A stretch of DNA of 27,448 nt, from positions 1-27,448 of the forward strand of contig CAJGDC010000022.1 of NCBI GenBank assembly GCA_904502005.1. The letters are read 5' to 3'. This document shows, one piece after another, positions 16,401 to 24,611 of the stretch (the stretch's first letter is position 1; every line of letters begins with the position of its first letter). The notes beneath the pieces are model-generated. The model was given only the letters and a program-made list of their open reading frames with translations, had not been told where the DNA came from and searched no databases. The DNA is from an uncultured Alistipes sp. (GTDB lineage Bacteria; Bacteroidota; Bacteroidia; Bacteroidales; Rikenellaceae). The position numbers were made by a program, and so were the translations under genes.

Positions 16401-16980
16401 ATTTGTAAACTATCTCTCTTATAGTCGGATAACTATTTGTCATACATTCTGTTAGCTTATGCTTGTCTGTCCACTGGACAAGGGTTATATCCTCCTCAGT
16501 CTGTGGTGTGGTAGCACTATGCTCTGTACTAAATGCAAACCAATGTGTGTTTTTAAGCTCCCACTTACCATAAACGTTGTATGCGTGTAGAGTATTGCCC
16601 AATTTGGTTGCAAAATTAAGACCAGTAACACCTGTCTCCTCTTCAATCTCGCGAATAGCTGCTTGAAGTGCCTCTTCGCCTGTATCGATATGACCCTTTG
16701 GTAAATCCCAGCGACCACGGCGGAAGATTAGTAGTATCTCTCCATTGTTATTCTCTACAACACCACCTGCAGCCTCTATGTAGACAAATCGGGTGGCAAA
16801 ACGCTCTGCAGCACCGCGATAATCGTTTGTCGGCACAACTATCTTGTTGCAAAAGTCAAATAAATTGTCTAAATTCGCACTCGTTACCTCGCTTTCAGAG
16901 AGTACATGTTCATCTGCTGAGGGGGTGTACTGCTCAGGGGCGAAGGTTAGGCGGTTATCTGTGAAATAGATGGTAATCAT
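16384..16980 (-). CDS. NUDIX hydrolase
   Basis: This 198-residue protein has an unassigned N-terminal part (about 1-65) followed by a NUDIX domain. The Nudix box GHIDTGEEALQAAI followed by REIEEETGV fits GX5EX7REUXEEXGU completely and provides the metal-binding glutamates. FRRGRWDLPKGH just before it resembles housekeeping nucleotide pyrophosphatases of the ADP-ribose/MutT type. Substrate cannot be predicted. It overlaps the downstream porX start by 17 nt. A -7-like box ends only 4 nt before the ATG, so its transcript may be leaderless. Confidence 0.9.
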   Translation of the reverse strand: MITIYFTDNRLTFAPEQYTPSADEHVLSESEVTSANLDNLFDFCNKIVVPTNDYRGAAERFATRFVYIEAAGGVVENNNGEILLIFRRGRWDLPKGHIDTGEEALQAAIREIEEETGVTGLNFATKLGNTLHAYNVYGKWELKNTHWFAFSTEHSATTPQTEEDITLVQWTDKHKLTECMTNSYPTIREIVYKYEHRS

Positions 16981-16984
16981 ATTG

Positions 16985-16992
16985 CAAATTTA
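16985..16992 (-). promoter_or_regulatory. Possible -7 box for the NUDIX-porX operon
   Basis: TAAATTTG on the minus strand matches TAnnTTTG and ends 4 nt upstream of the ATG at 16980. No clear -33 element is seen. Confidence 0.35.
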
Positions 16993-17009
16993 GTAAATTA
17001 TTTGATACA

Positions 17010-19136
17010 ATGAAAAGATTTTTAATTATGGCAACATTGGCAATGGCTCTGGCAAGTTGTTCTGAGCCTGCAACCCCGCTTGCGATTGATAACGCCCTTA
17101 CTGAGGCGGAGATTGCAGCGGCGAGATTGACTCCTGAGGTTATGTGGAAGATGCGACGTATTGGTGGCGCAGAGGTTAGTGCAGATGGAACGACTGTGCT
17201 ATATACAGTTACAGATTACTCAATGTCCGAGAATCGTGGCGTTACTCGTATATATACCCTCAATATGGCTACTGGCGAGAGTTGTGAGCTGACAGACACC
17301 TCGTCAAATAATACAGCCGCACGTTGGGGTGGTGATGGAGCTATATGGTTCCTCTCTAACCGTAGCGGAAGCATGCAGGTGTGGAGAATGGATAGCAATG
17401 GTCAGAACCTTAAGCAGGTGACAGCTGTTGAGGGTGGTGTTGAGGACTTTGGTGTCAATAATGATTGCACAGCGCTCCACTATGTAAAGTCTGTACATGT
17501 TAAGGACGTTCGCTCGGCAGATGTATATAAGGATATGGATAAGTCTAAGGCGCGAATATATGATGACCTAATGGTGCGTCACTGGGACTACTGGGATGAG
17601 GGCGACTATCGCCATATATTCATTGCACCACTTGAGGGTGGAGTTATGGGCGAGGCTCGTGATATTACGGGTGCAGAGTCTGCTTGGGATACCCCATTAG
17701 CACCATATTTTGATGGCGCAGAGATTGCTTGGAGTCCTGATGGTAAGCAGATCTCATACACTTGCAAACCACTCGTTGGTAAGGAGTATGCTGTATCAAC
17801 CGATTCAGATGTATACATTTACAATGTTGAGACTGGTGTTGCTGTCAATATCTGCAAGGATGCCGTTGAGCGCCTGAAACTTAATGGTAAAGCGACCAAA
17901 GAGGCTTTTGTGGGCTACGATAAGTATCCGGTATGGAGTCCTGATGGTAGTAAGATTGCCTTCCGTAGCCAGCGTCGTGCAGGCAATGAGGCTGATAAGG
18001 AGCGCCTCTTTGTATACGATGTTGCAAGTGGCGAGATGGCAGAGCTTACAGCTAACTTTGATTACAATGCAAACAATGTCGTATGGGCAGATAATAGTAC
18101 TCTCTACTTTATCGCCCCAATTGAGGCTACACACCAGATTTGCCGTGTGACAACTGCAGGTAATGATGTGGAGATTATCACATCGGGCGACCACGATATT
18201 ACATCGTTCACACTTGGTGGCAATAAGTGCGTGGCAACTATGCAGAACATATCTATGGCAACTGAGATTTTCAGTGTAGAGCTCTCAAATGGTGCTATGA
18301 CACAGCTTACGGCTGTAAATAAGCATATCTACGACAATATCACAATGGGTAAGGTCGAGAAGCGATGGGTGACCACTACAGACAACAAGAAGATGCTCGT
18401 CTGGGTAATCCTTCCGCCAGACTTTGACCCTGCAAAAAAGTATCCTACACTGCTCTACTGTCAGGGTGGTCCGCAGAGCGTTGTCTCTCAATTCTGGAGC
18501 TACCGCTGGAACTTCCAACTTATGGCGGCGCAGGGTTATGTAGTTGTAGCTCCAAATCGCCGAGGCTTGCCATCATTCGGACAGGAGTGGCTTGACCAGA
18601 TTTCTGGCGATTACTCTGGTCAGAATATCCGCGACTACCTTTCGGCTATAGACGATGTGGCCCGTGAGAGCTGGTGCGACAAGGATAGACTTGGCTGCGT
18701 GGGTGCTTCATATGGCGGTTACTCTGTATTCTATCTTGCGGGACACCATCAGAAGCGCTTTAAGGCATTTATTGCTCACTGCGGAATTTTCAACTTTGAG
18801 TCTATGTATGGCGAGACAGAGGAGCTCTTCTTCCTCAATAACGACTACGGTGGCTCATATTGGGATAAGACCAATAAGACCGCAGTGCGCTCATACGCAA
18901 ATTCGCCACATAAGGCTGTAGATAAGTGGGATACGCCGATACTAATTATTACCGGAGAGTACGACTTCCGTATCCCTTATACACAGTCATTGCAGGCATT
19001 TACTGCGGCTAAGATGCGCGGCCTGGATGCACGCCTTGTGGAGTTTGAGAACGAGGCACACCAGGTCTTCCGCCCACAGAACTCTCTTGTTTGGAATCGC
19101 GAGTTCTTCGGCTGGCTTGATAAATATCTCAAGTAG
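17010..19136 (+). CDS. S9 family dipeptidyl-peptidase-like lipoprotein
   Basis: This 708-residue serine peptidase of the prolyl oligopeptidase family is exported as a lipoprotein (lipobox ALASC, Cys17). Residues about 35-440 form a beta-propeller with WD40-like PD40 blades, including WSPDGKQISYTC and WSPDGSKIAFRSQR. The alpha/beta-hydrolase domain carries the triad Ser567 (GASYGGYS), Asp652 (GEYDFRIPYTQS) and His684 (ENEAHQVFRP). The layout resembles bacterial DPP5-type enzymes that release dipeptides from oligopeptides, useful for amino-acid-fermenting anaerobes. The precise specificity is inferred. The ATG at 17010 retains a full signal, whereas a later ATG at 17028 would shorten it too much. 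It is divergent from the NUDIX gene with only 29 nt between. Confidence 0.92.
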   Translation: MKRFLIMATLAMALASCSEPATPLAIDNALTEAEIAAARLTPEVMWKMRRIGGAEVSADGTTVLYTVTDYSMSENRGVTRIYTLNMATGESCELTDTSSNNTAARWGGDGAIWFLSNRSGSMQVWRMDSNGQNLKQVTAVEGGVEDFGVNNDCTALHYVKSVHVKDVRSADVYKDMDKSKARIYDDLMVRHWDYWDEGDYRHIFIAPLEGGVMGEARDITGAESAWDTPLAPYFDGAEIAWSPDGKQISYTCKPLVGKEYAVSTDSDVYIYNVETGVAVNICKDAVERLKLNGKATKEAFVGYDKYPVWSPDGSKIAFRSQRRAGNEADKERLFVYDVASGEMAELTANFDYNANNVVWADNSTLYFIAPIEATHQICRVTTAGNDVEIITSGDHDITSFTLGGNKCVATMQNISMATEIFSVELSNGAMTQLTAVNKHIYDNITMGKVEKRWVTTTDNKKMLVWVILPPDFDPAKKYPTLLYCQGGPQSVVSQFWSYRWNFQLMAAQGYVVVAPNRRGLPSFGQEWLDQISGDYSGQNIRDYLSAIDDVARESWCDKDRLGCVGASYGGYSVFYLAGHHQKRFKAFIAHCGIFNFESMYGETEELFFLNNDYGGSYWDKTNKTAVRSYANSPHKAVDKWDTPILIITGEYDFRIPYTQSLQAFTAAKMRGLDARLVEFENEAHQVFRPQNSLVWNREFFGWLDKYLK

Positions 19137-19161
19137 AACAGTTGAAAAGTATCTGATTGCA

Positions 19162-19220
19162 GCCCAACTATTTGGGCACTCCTCTTTCGGTGGTGAATCA
19201 TCTTCACCGCCGAATTTATT
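19162..19220 (+). terminator. Hairpins and probable terminator after the S9 peptidase gene
   Basis: Two hairpins lie 26 nt past the stop: a perfect 6-bp stem GCCCAA / TTGGGC (19162-19177) and an 11-bp stem TTCGGTGGTGA / TCACCGCCGAA (19186-19214, one G-U pair) followed by TTTATT. The T-tract is interrupted, so termination is probable rather than certain. Confidence 0.5.
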
Positions 19221-19310
19221 TAGCATATCAACTTGTGAGGATTTGAAGCTTTTTTCGTGTTATTTTTGAAAATATTGGCGTTGTTCGACGCTCTGTATCG
19301 AAACTTTTTC

Positions 19311-19318
19311 TAACTTTG
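19311..19318 (+). promoter_or_regulatory. -7 box for the BspA-like gene
   Basis: TAACTTTG matches TAnnTTTG. The -33 element is weak. The leader of about 60 nt contains a perfect 6-bp hairpin GAGTGC-TAT-GCACTC at 19328-19342. Another TAnnTTTG match (TATTTTTG, 19261-19268) lies upstream. Confidence 0.45.
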
Positions 19319-19383
19319 TTGTGATGAGAGTGCTATGCACTCGGTGGATATATTTTTTGACTGGAGAATAAAACATTATACAT

Positions 19384-22300
19384 ATGAAAAAGTTGTATTT
19401 TTTAGCGGTGCTATTGCCGTTGCTGTTTTGCGCCTGTTCATCGTTTATTGAGGAGAATAGCGTACCTATTATTCCTGCTATTTCCGACTTGCAAGCAGGT
19501 TTTGCGGATGAAACACGAACCTATGTTGAGAACGGAAGGTATCTTCGTTGGCATGAGGATGATCGTTTGACCGCCTTTTATGGCAATACGCTGAATCGTC
19601 AATACAAATTTAAGGGTAAGACAGGCGATAATAGTGGCTCGTTCGCTCACGTTCCAAGTGGCGATTTGGAGACAGGTAACGCTTTTGACCGCATCTATGC
19701 TCTCTATCCTTACAACGAAACTTCAACTATAACCGATGAGGGTGAGATTTCATTGACTCTTCCAGCTTTGCAGAGTTATGCAGAAAATTCGTTCGGCCGT
19801 GGAGCAAATACAATGATTGCCGTTACTGAGAATCTTGAGGATACATTCCTGGCATTCAAAAATGCTTGTGGATATCTTAAACTCAAACTCTATAATGCAG
19901 ATGGAGCCACTATCAAAAGTATCGAGGTTAAGGGTAATAATGGCGAGAAAATCGCTGGCGCAGCAACGGCTACAATAGCCTTTGGCGAGGCCCCAGTGTT
20001 GCTTATGGCAGACGATGCAACCGATACAATTACAATAGATTGTGGCGATGGCGTCTCACTCGGCACCACAGCCGAAACAGCCACCGAATTTTGGACAGTT
20101 ATCCCTCAAACAACATTTACCAAAGGCATAACCATCAAGATAACCGACTCACAAGGCGGCATATTCGAGAAATCAACAGATAACGAGGTCGCAATTACCC
20201 GTAACGCCATTCAACCAATGGCAGCTGTTGAAATACAATACAAAGTTGAGATACCAACATCGCCAATTTATGGAGCTAACGAAATTCTGTATACATCTTC
20301 CGATAATAAGATTATCAATCCGTATATTGGAACTGTCTTCGGAGCAACTATTACATCTAATACATACGATGAAGAGAGAGGTTGTTGGGTTATAATATTT
20401 AATGGTAATATTACTTCGATAGGAAACAAAGCTTTTTATAAATGTAGTACTTTGACAAGTGTTACAATTCCTAATAGCGTTACTTCGATTGGAGATAAGG
20501 CATTCCGCAGTTGCACCTCGCTGACAAGTATTACAATACCTGATGGCGTTACCGAGATCGGATCTGAATCTTTTGCGAATTGCAGTAGTTTGTCAATAAT
20601 TTCCATTGGCAAAGGCGTTACATCGATATCAACTTCTCCATTCTACAACTGTCCTTCGTTGTCTATAGTAAATATCTCCGATTTGGCAGCTTGGTGCAAG
20701 ATTAAGTTTACAACTGCGTCTTATATTTTTGATAAAGGGGCAAAGTTGTATCTAAATGGCAAAGAGGTGAATAATCTTACTATTGGAAAAGATATTACTT
20801 CTATTGCTGCTAATGCATTCTATGGTTGTAGCAGCTTGACGAATGTTACAATAGAGGATAATGTTTCCTCTATTGGAGGACGAGCTTTTACTGGCTGTTC
20901 AAATTTGAAAACAGTAACAATTGGCAAAGGTGTTACTGAAATTGGAGGGCAAGCATTTGAAAATTGTAACCTTATTTCTAATATATATTGTAGACCTATA
21001 GCTCCTCCATCTGGGGGAAAATATATGTTTGATTGCTGCTCGCCAACACTTAGAATTTTTGTATCAGAGACATCAAGAGAGTCGTATATAAATGCTTCTC
21101 AATGGAGTAAGTATGCAGGTTATCTCCTTAGTTACGACTTTGATAATAACGAAATCGTAAAAACAGATAGAGAGATTTGGTATACATCAAACGATGGCAA
21201 TATTATAAAACCAGATAACACTACGGGGGCATTTGGCTCAGCAATTTTGGTAAATAACTATGTGGACAACATAGGTGTTATTGTCTGCGAAAGTAATATT
21301 GATAAGATTGGAAATGGAGCACTCGATTGTTGTTATAATCTAACAAATTTAACCATGCCAAATAGTGTTATTTCGATTGGAGAGAACGCTTTCAGTAATT
21401 GTACTTCGCTGACAACTGTTACAATTCCTGATAGTGTTATTTCGATTGGAGAGCATGCATTTACTAATTGTACCTCGCTGACAACGGCGACTATTGGCAA
21501 TGGCGTAACCTCAATAGGGCGTAATGCATTTACTAATTGTAAGCTCCTGAAAAATATGACAATACCAAATAGTGTCGTTTCGATAGGAATGTATTCATTT
21601 CTCGATTGTAGCGGCTTAGAAAATATTATAATTGGAAGTGGTACTAGTATGATTGGAGATGGAGCATTCTATCGTTGCAAAAACTTAGAGACGATAAAAA
21701 TTGATAGTAAATTGACCTCTATTGGAGATAATCCATTCTTAGAGTGTAACAACTTAAAAGAGGTATATTATAGTGGAAATTTGTCAGATTGGTGTAAAAT
21801 AGAACTCAGCGATTGCGATTCGAATCCTTGGTTCGTTGGAGCAAAGCTTTACATCGATGGTAATGAATTAGCAGAGATTACGATTCCTTCGGATATTACC
21901 CAAATTAAAAATTATACTTTTAGTGGTAATCCTTTATTGACAAGTGCAACGATTCACGATAGCGTTACCTCGATTGGCAATTCAGCTTTCTATAATTGTA
22001 CTTCGCTGACAAATATAGCAATTCCTAATAGCGTTACCTCGATTGGTGATTCGGCTTTCTATAATTGTACTTCGCTGACAAATATAGCAATTCCTAATAG
22101 CGTTACCTCGATTGGTAATTCAGTTTTCTATAATTGTATAGGTGAGTTGCAGATTGATAGTCCGGTAGTTAATACAGATTATGATACATCCAACTACCCT
22201 GCAAGTAATGGCTGGCTCATTGGCGCAAAATTTACAAAGCTAATCTTTGGAGAAAATGTTACCAATATTGGAGATTATGCATTCTCTGATTGCACCTCGC

Positions 22301-22542
22301 TGACAAGTATTACTATTCCTGACAGCGTTACTTCGATTGGAGATTATGCATTCTGTGATTGCACCTCGCTAAAAGAGGTCTATTGCAAGCCGACAACGCC
22401 ACCAAGTGGAGATTCTAATATGTTCTACAATAACGCCTCAGGTCGTAAGATCTACGTGCCTCGTGCATCTGTAGATGACTACAAAGCAGCAAGTGACTGG
22501 AGCGACTACGCCGATGACATCGAGCCGTACGACTTTGAGTAA
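19384..22542 (+). CDS. Fimbrillin-like/BspA leucine-rich-repeat lipoprotein
   Basis: This 1052-residue surface or periplasmic lipoprotein has signal MKKLYFLAVLLPLLFCAC with lipid Cys18. Residues about 30-285 resemble the fimbrillin-like (Mfa/FimA-type) N-terminal domain of Bacteroidales, with LRWHEDDRLTAFYGN and DRIYALYPYN. The rest is BspA-type LRR_5 repeats of about 23 residues (pattern SVTSIGDSAFYNCTSLTNI). Two large modules are visible, starting at about residue 300 (EILYTSSDNKIINP) and 597 (EIWYTSNDGNIIKP). Each contains an inserted WCKI...GAKLY...I island and ends in a PPSG...Y....W..Y cap. BspA proteins are known for adhesion to host matrix or other cells, so adhesion is a reasonable guess. 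No type IX secretion C-terminal domain is evident. The repeat half looks AT-richer than neighbouring genes. Confidence 0.88.
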   Translation: MKKLYFLAVLLPLLFCACSSFIEENSVPIIPAISDLQAGFADETRTYVENGRYLRWHEDDRLTAFYGNTLNRQYKFKGKTGDNSGSFAHVPSGDLETGNAFDRIYALYPYNETSTITDEGEISLTLPALQSYAENSFGRGANTMIAVTENLEDTFLAFKNACGYLKLKLYNADGATIKSIEVKGNNGEKIAGAATATIAFGEAPVLLMADDATDTITIDCGDGVSLGTTAETATEFWTVIPQTTFTKGITIKITDSQGGIFEKSTDNEVAITRNAIQPMAAVEIQYKVEIPTSPIYGANEILYTSSDNKIINPYIGTVFGATITSNTYDEERGCWVIIFNGNITSIGNKAFYKCSTLTSVTIPNSVTSIGDKAFRSCTSLTSITIPDGVTEIGSESFANCSSLSIISIGKGVTSISTSPFYNCPSLSIVNISDLAAWCKIKFTTASYIFDKGAKLYLNGKEVNNLTIGKDITSIAANAFYGCSSLTNVTIEDNVSSIGGRAFTGCSNLKTVTIGKGVTEIGGQAFENCNLISNIYCRPIAPPSGGKYMFDCCSPTLRIFVSETSRESYINASQWSKYAGYLLSYDFDNNEIVKTDREIWYTSNDGNIIKPDNTTGAFGSAILVNNYVDNIGVIVCESNIDKIGNGALDCCYNLTNLTMPNSVISIGENAFSNCTSLTTVTIPDSVISIGEHAFTNCTSLTTATIGNGVTSIGRNAFTNCKLLKNMTIPNSVVSIGMYSFLDCSGLENIIIGSGTSMIGDGAFYRCKNLETIKIDSKLTSIGDNPFLECNNLKEVYYSGNLSDWCKIELSDCDSNPWFVGAKLYIDGNELAEITIPSDITQIKNYTFSGNPLLTSATIHDSVTSIGNSAFYNCTSLTNIAIPNSVTSIGDSAFYNCTSLTNIAIPNSVTSIGNSVFYNCIGELQIDSPVVNTDYDTSNYPASNGWLIGAKFTKLIFGENVTNIGDYAFSDCTSLTSITIPDSVTSIGDYAFCDCTSLKEVYCKPTTPPSGDSNMFYNNASGRKIYVPRASVDDYKAASDWSDYADDIEPYDFE
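21958..22140 (+). repeat. 69-bp tandem repeats within the BspA-like gene
   Basis: Two full 69-bp units (21958-22026, 22027-22095) and a partial third (22096 to about 22140) are nearly identical. Each unit encodes one 23-residue LRR (SVTSIG.SAFYNCTSLTNIA), so gain or loss of units keeps the frame. Other LRRs in the gene are more diverged at the DNA level. Confidence 0.9.
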
Positions 22543-22563
22543 TGGGTGGCGATTATCACATCA

Positions 22564-22601
22564 GTGGCGTGTGTAGGTAAAACTGCATACGCCACCTTTT
22601 T
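22564..22601 (+). terminator. Terminator of the BspA-like gene
   Basis: An 11-bp stem (22564-22574 with 22585-22595, core GTGGCGT / ACGCCAC, with G-U pairs) is followed by CTTTTTATT. It starts 21 nt after the stop codon. Confidence 0.8.
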
Positions 22602-22658
22602 ATTCACACTGCATCTTTGGAAGATGACCAACAAATATTTTATGTGCCATTGTGTTCG

Positions 22659-22666
22659 TAGTTTTG
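22659..22666 (+). promoter_or_regulatory. Possible -7 box for the FtsZ-C-like gene
   Basis: TAGTTTTG matches TAnnTTTG about 85 nt before the candidate start codon. No convincing -33 element is seen. Confidence 0.3.
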
Positions 22667-22751
22667 TGGTTTGATTATTAATTTCCTACCAGAGTGTTGT
22701 AATTTTTTTTCTAATGTCTGTAATAAAATCGGAGAAGGGGGCTCTATATAG

Positions 22752-23171
22752 GTGAATAAATTCTCTATTATGGTTTTTGAAGATAGATATGAAATTACAA
22801 ATCTTGCCTTGCAGGTGTTGCCGGGCGGAAGTGACCTTGTAAGTGTGGGAATGAAGGAGTATAGGCAGTTGCTTAAGCATCCGACTCTTAAGGCGGCCTA
22901 TATTGATACTATGGGCAGAGATTGGACCAATGTCTTTTACCGCCTTAAGGGTGCCGTCGAGCAGATTGATGTCGCCAAGGCTCAAGATGCGATAGTACAG
23001 GTGGGATGTCAAGGCGCAGATGATATTACGCTGATGGGTATCAACGCCATCCTTGACATTGTACGAGGGCAGAACGATAATCTCAATATAATGTGGGGCA
23101 CGCAGAGTGGAGTTCATCTGCCGCCTGATAATATATATGTCTTTGTGGTCTGTGGCTACTCAGCCCAGTAG
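22752..23171 (+). CDS. Small protein resembling the FtsZ C-terminal domain
   Basis: This encodes 139 residues from GTG at 22752 (directly after an in-frame TAG), or 133 from ATG at 22770. I do not recognise a named family. The second half reads like the domain that follows the FtsZ GTPase domain: a strand (DAIVQVGCQG), DDITLMGINAILDIV as the helix-preceding segment, then LNIMWGTQSG, and a final strand IYVFVVCGYS, compared with xxxIIWGTxxD and VxITVxATGF in FtsZ. The GTP-binding tubulin signature GGGTGSG is absent and no upstream frame supplies it. There is no signal peptide or membrane segment, so it is probably cytoplasmic. It overlaps the 3' end of the convergent GH109 gene by 16 nt. The similarity is judged by eye. 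An unrelated small domain remains possible. Confidence 0.65.
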   Translation: MNKFSIMVFEDRYEITNLALQVLPGGSDLVSVGMKEYRQLLKHPTLKAAYIDTMGRDWTNVFYRLKGAVEQIDVAKAQDAIVQVGCQGADDITLMGINAILDIVRGQNDNLNIMWGTQSGVHLPPDNIYVFVVCGYSAQ

Positions 23172-24541
23172 TGCTTGTAGCCTGAGAGTTTCTGCCATCC
23201 TCCGCGAGTAAAGTCGGGGACTGCCACTGGGGCCGAGTTGTGTTTGATAGATACTGCGCTCAGCTCAATAGGGCAACACCACTCAGCCAGATCGTATACA
23301 TCCATATCGAGTGGTAGTCCATTTCTAAGGCAGTAGACAAGGCGATAGTCCATCGTGTAGTCCATGCCTCCATGACCGCCCACCTTGGCAGCCATAACCT
23401 CTGTGTGTGCGGTTACTGGGTGCTTATACTTCTCCATCAGAGCCTTGCGAACAGAGTCGCTCACGCAGCGGTGGCTGTTAAGATTCTCTATATCCACCTC
23501 GCCTACTGTCTGTCTGCCGAGTAGAATAGATTGCACCGGATACTTTGCTGCATAACCCGTTGTACCGACAAGGGTGTAGTCACGCGAGTATGGACGAGGG
23601 GTCATAACGTTGTGGTGTAGCTGGATAACCTTGCCCTTCTCTGTGCGAATAAGCGTAGTGGTCTGGTCGCCATTAGCAAAATTCTCGCAAGGCTCTGCTT
23701 TCATATTCTGCCAATATTGTGCGCCAGATACAGCCTTGGTGTCCATCGCCACAAGGGTCTTCATCCTATCACCTCGGTGAATGTTAAGGACCTGACACAC
23801 TGGACCTATGCCATGAGTAGGGTATACATCTCCACGATACTCTCGGTTGTAGTCGAGTCGCCAATTGTTGTAGTACTTGTCCCAAAACTCATCAAGACAG
23901 TGAATATAGGCGCCCTCTACATGAAGAATCTCACCAAACAGCCCCTGCTGCGCCATATTGAGGGCTGTAATCTCAAAACGGTCGTAGACACAATTCTCAA
24001 GTTGTATGCAGTGCTTGCGCGTGCGCTCAGAGGTGTCGATAAGCGCCCAAATCTCATCCATCGTCATCGCCGCTGGCACCTCAATGGCAACATGCTTACC
24101 ACACTCCATTGCATATAGTGCCATATTTGCATGGTTTTTCCAATCGGTCATTATGTAGACAAGGTCTATATCCTCACGCTCGCATAACTCTCGCCAACTC
24201 TCCTCGCCCAGATACTCTACGGCTTTGTTGCGACCTGCGTTGGAAAGATATTTCTGACTCTTATCAATGCCCTGCTGGTTGATGTCGCATAGCGCAATAA
24301 TCTCTGTGCCCTCAATCTGGCACCAACGTCTTACGGCGCCAGGCCCACGCATGCCAAGGCCTATAAAGCCTACGCGCACACTCTCCATTGGCTCAGCAGC
24401 AAAGGCAATCATATCCTGCTGACCTGCTGCACGCTTCGGAACATCGTATACTATTGTGCCATCAACCATGTGGTACTTTGTATTACTGTTGCATCCTACC
24501 AATAAAAATAGGGCAGCTATTGCTATCAGAAATCGTCTCAT
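23156..24541 (-). CDS. GH109 (alpha-N-acetylgalactosaminidase-type) lipoprotein
   Basis: This 461-residue exported lipoprotein (lipobox LLVGC, Cys17) has the Gfo/Idh/MocA fold. The NAD-binding Rossmann motif is VGFIGLGMRGPG near residues 56-67. The sequence ENCVYDRFEITALNMAQQ, LHVEGAYIH and RGDVYPTHGIGP (Tyr240, His243) matches GH109 enzymes, which cleave terminal alpha-GalNAc by an NAD-dependent elimination mechanism, as shown for the blood-group A-converting enzyme of Elizabethkingia. Substrates could be mucin O-glycans. Only a minority of the family is characterised, so activity is inferred. It is divergent from the PEGA protein gene, with overlapping promoters between. Confidence 0.87.
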   Translation of the reverse strand: MRRFLIAIAALFLLVGCNSNTKYHMVDGTIVYDVPKRAAGQQDMIAFAAEPMESVRVGFIGLGMRGPGAVRRWCQIEGTEIIALCDINQQGIDKSQKYLSNAGRNKAVEYLGEESWRELCEREDIDLVYIMTDWKNHANMALYAMECGKHVAIEVPAAMTMDEIWALIDTSERTRKHCIQLENCVYDRFEITALNMAQQGLFGEILHVEGAYIHCLDEFWDKYYNNWRLDYNREYRGDVYPTHGIGPVCQVLNIHRGDRMKTLVAMDTKAVSGAQYWQNMKAEPCENFANGDQTTTLIRTEKGKVIQLHHNVMTPRPYSRDYTLVGTTGYAAKYPVQSILLGRQTVGEVDIENLNSHRCVSDSVRKALMEKYKHPVTAHTEVMAAKVGGHGGMDYTMDYRLVYCLRNGLPLDMDVYDLAEWCCPIELSAVSIKHNSAPVAVPDFTRGGWQKLSGYKHYWAE

Positions 24542-24558
24542 ATCATTAATTAGTTATA

Positions 24559-24599
24559 TTGATGCAAATATACTGAAAAAATATTATCTTTGTAGCAAA
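24559..24599. promoter_or_regulatory. Back-to-back promoters for the GH109 and PEGA genes
   Basis: Plus strand: TATCTTTG (24585-24592) with TTG at 24559-24561. Minus strand: TATATTTG (24572-24565) with TTTG at 24599-24596. Both spacers are 23 nt, slightly longer than the usual 19-21. Predicted starts near 24597 and 24560 fit ATGs at 24612 and 24541. Confidence 0.55.
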
Positions 24600-24611
24600 G
24601 GTGTATATATT

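Noticed and set aside
18987..19226. Minus-strand open frame covering the end of the S9 gene and its downstream hairpins
   Set aside because: Mostly antisense to the well-supported S9 C-terminus. The remainder is hairpin sequence, better explained as a terminator.
21958..22140. Regular repeats considered as a CRISPR array
   Set aside because: Units are contiguous 69-bp coding repeats with no unique spacers and are in frame with an LRR protein.
22686..23117. Open frame of 143 residues on the minus strand opposite the FtsZ-C-like gene
   Set aside because: Its residue composition looks unnatural (many His, Ile and Arg in a shadow pattern), while the plus-strand frame gives a plausible folded protein with FtsZ-like motifs.
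24456..24611. Upstream extension of the PEGA protein by 52 residues
   Set aside because: It would begin inside GH109 on the other strand and upstream of the promoter at 24585-24592. The ATG at 24612 yields a proper signal peptide.
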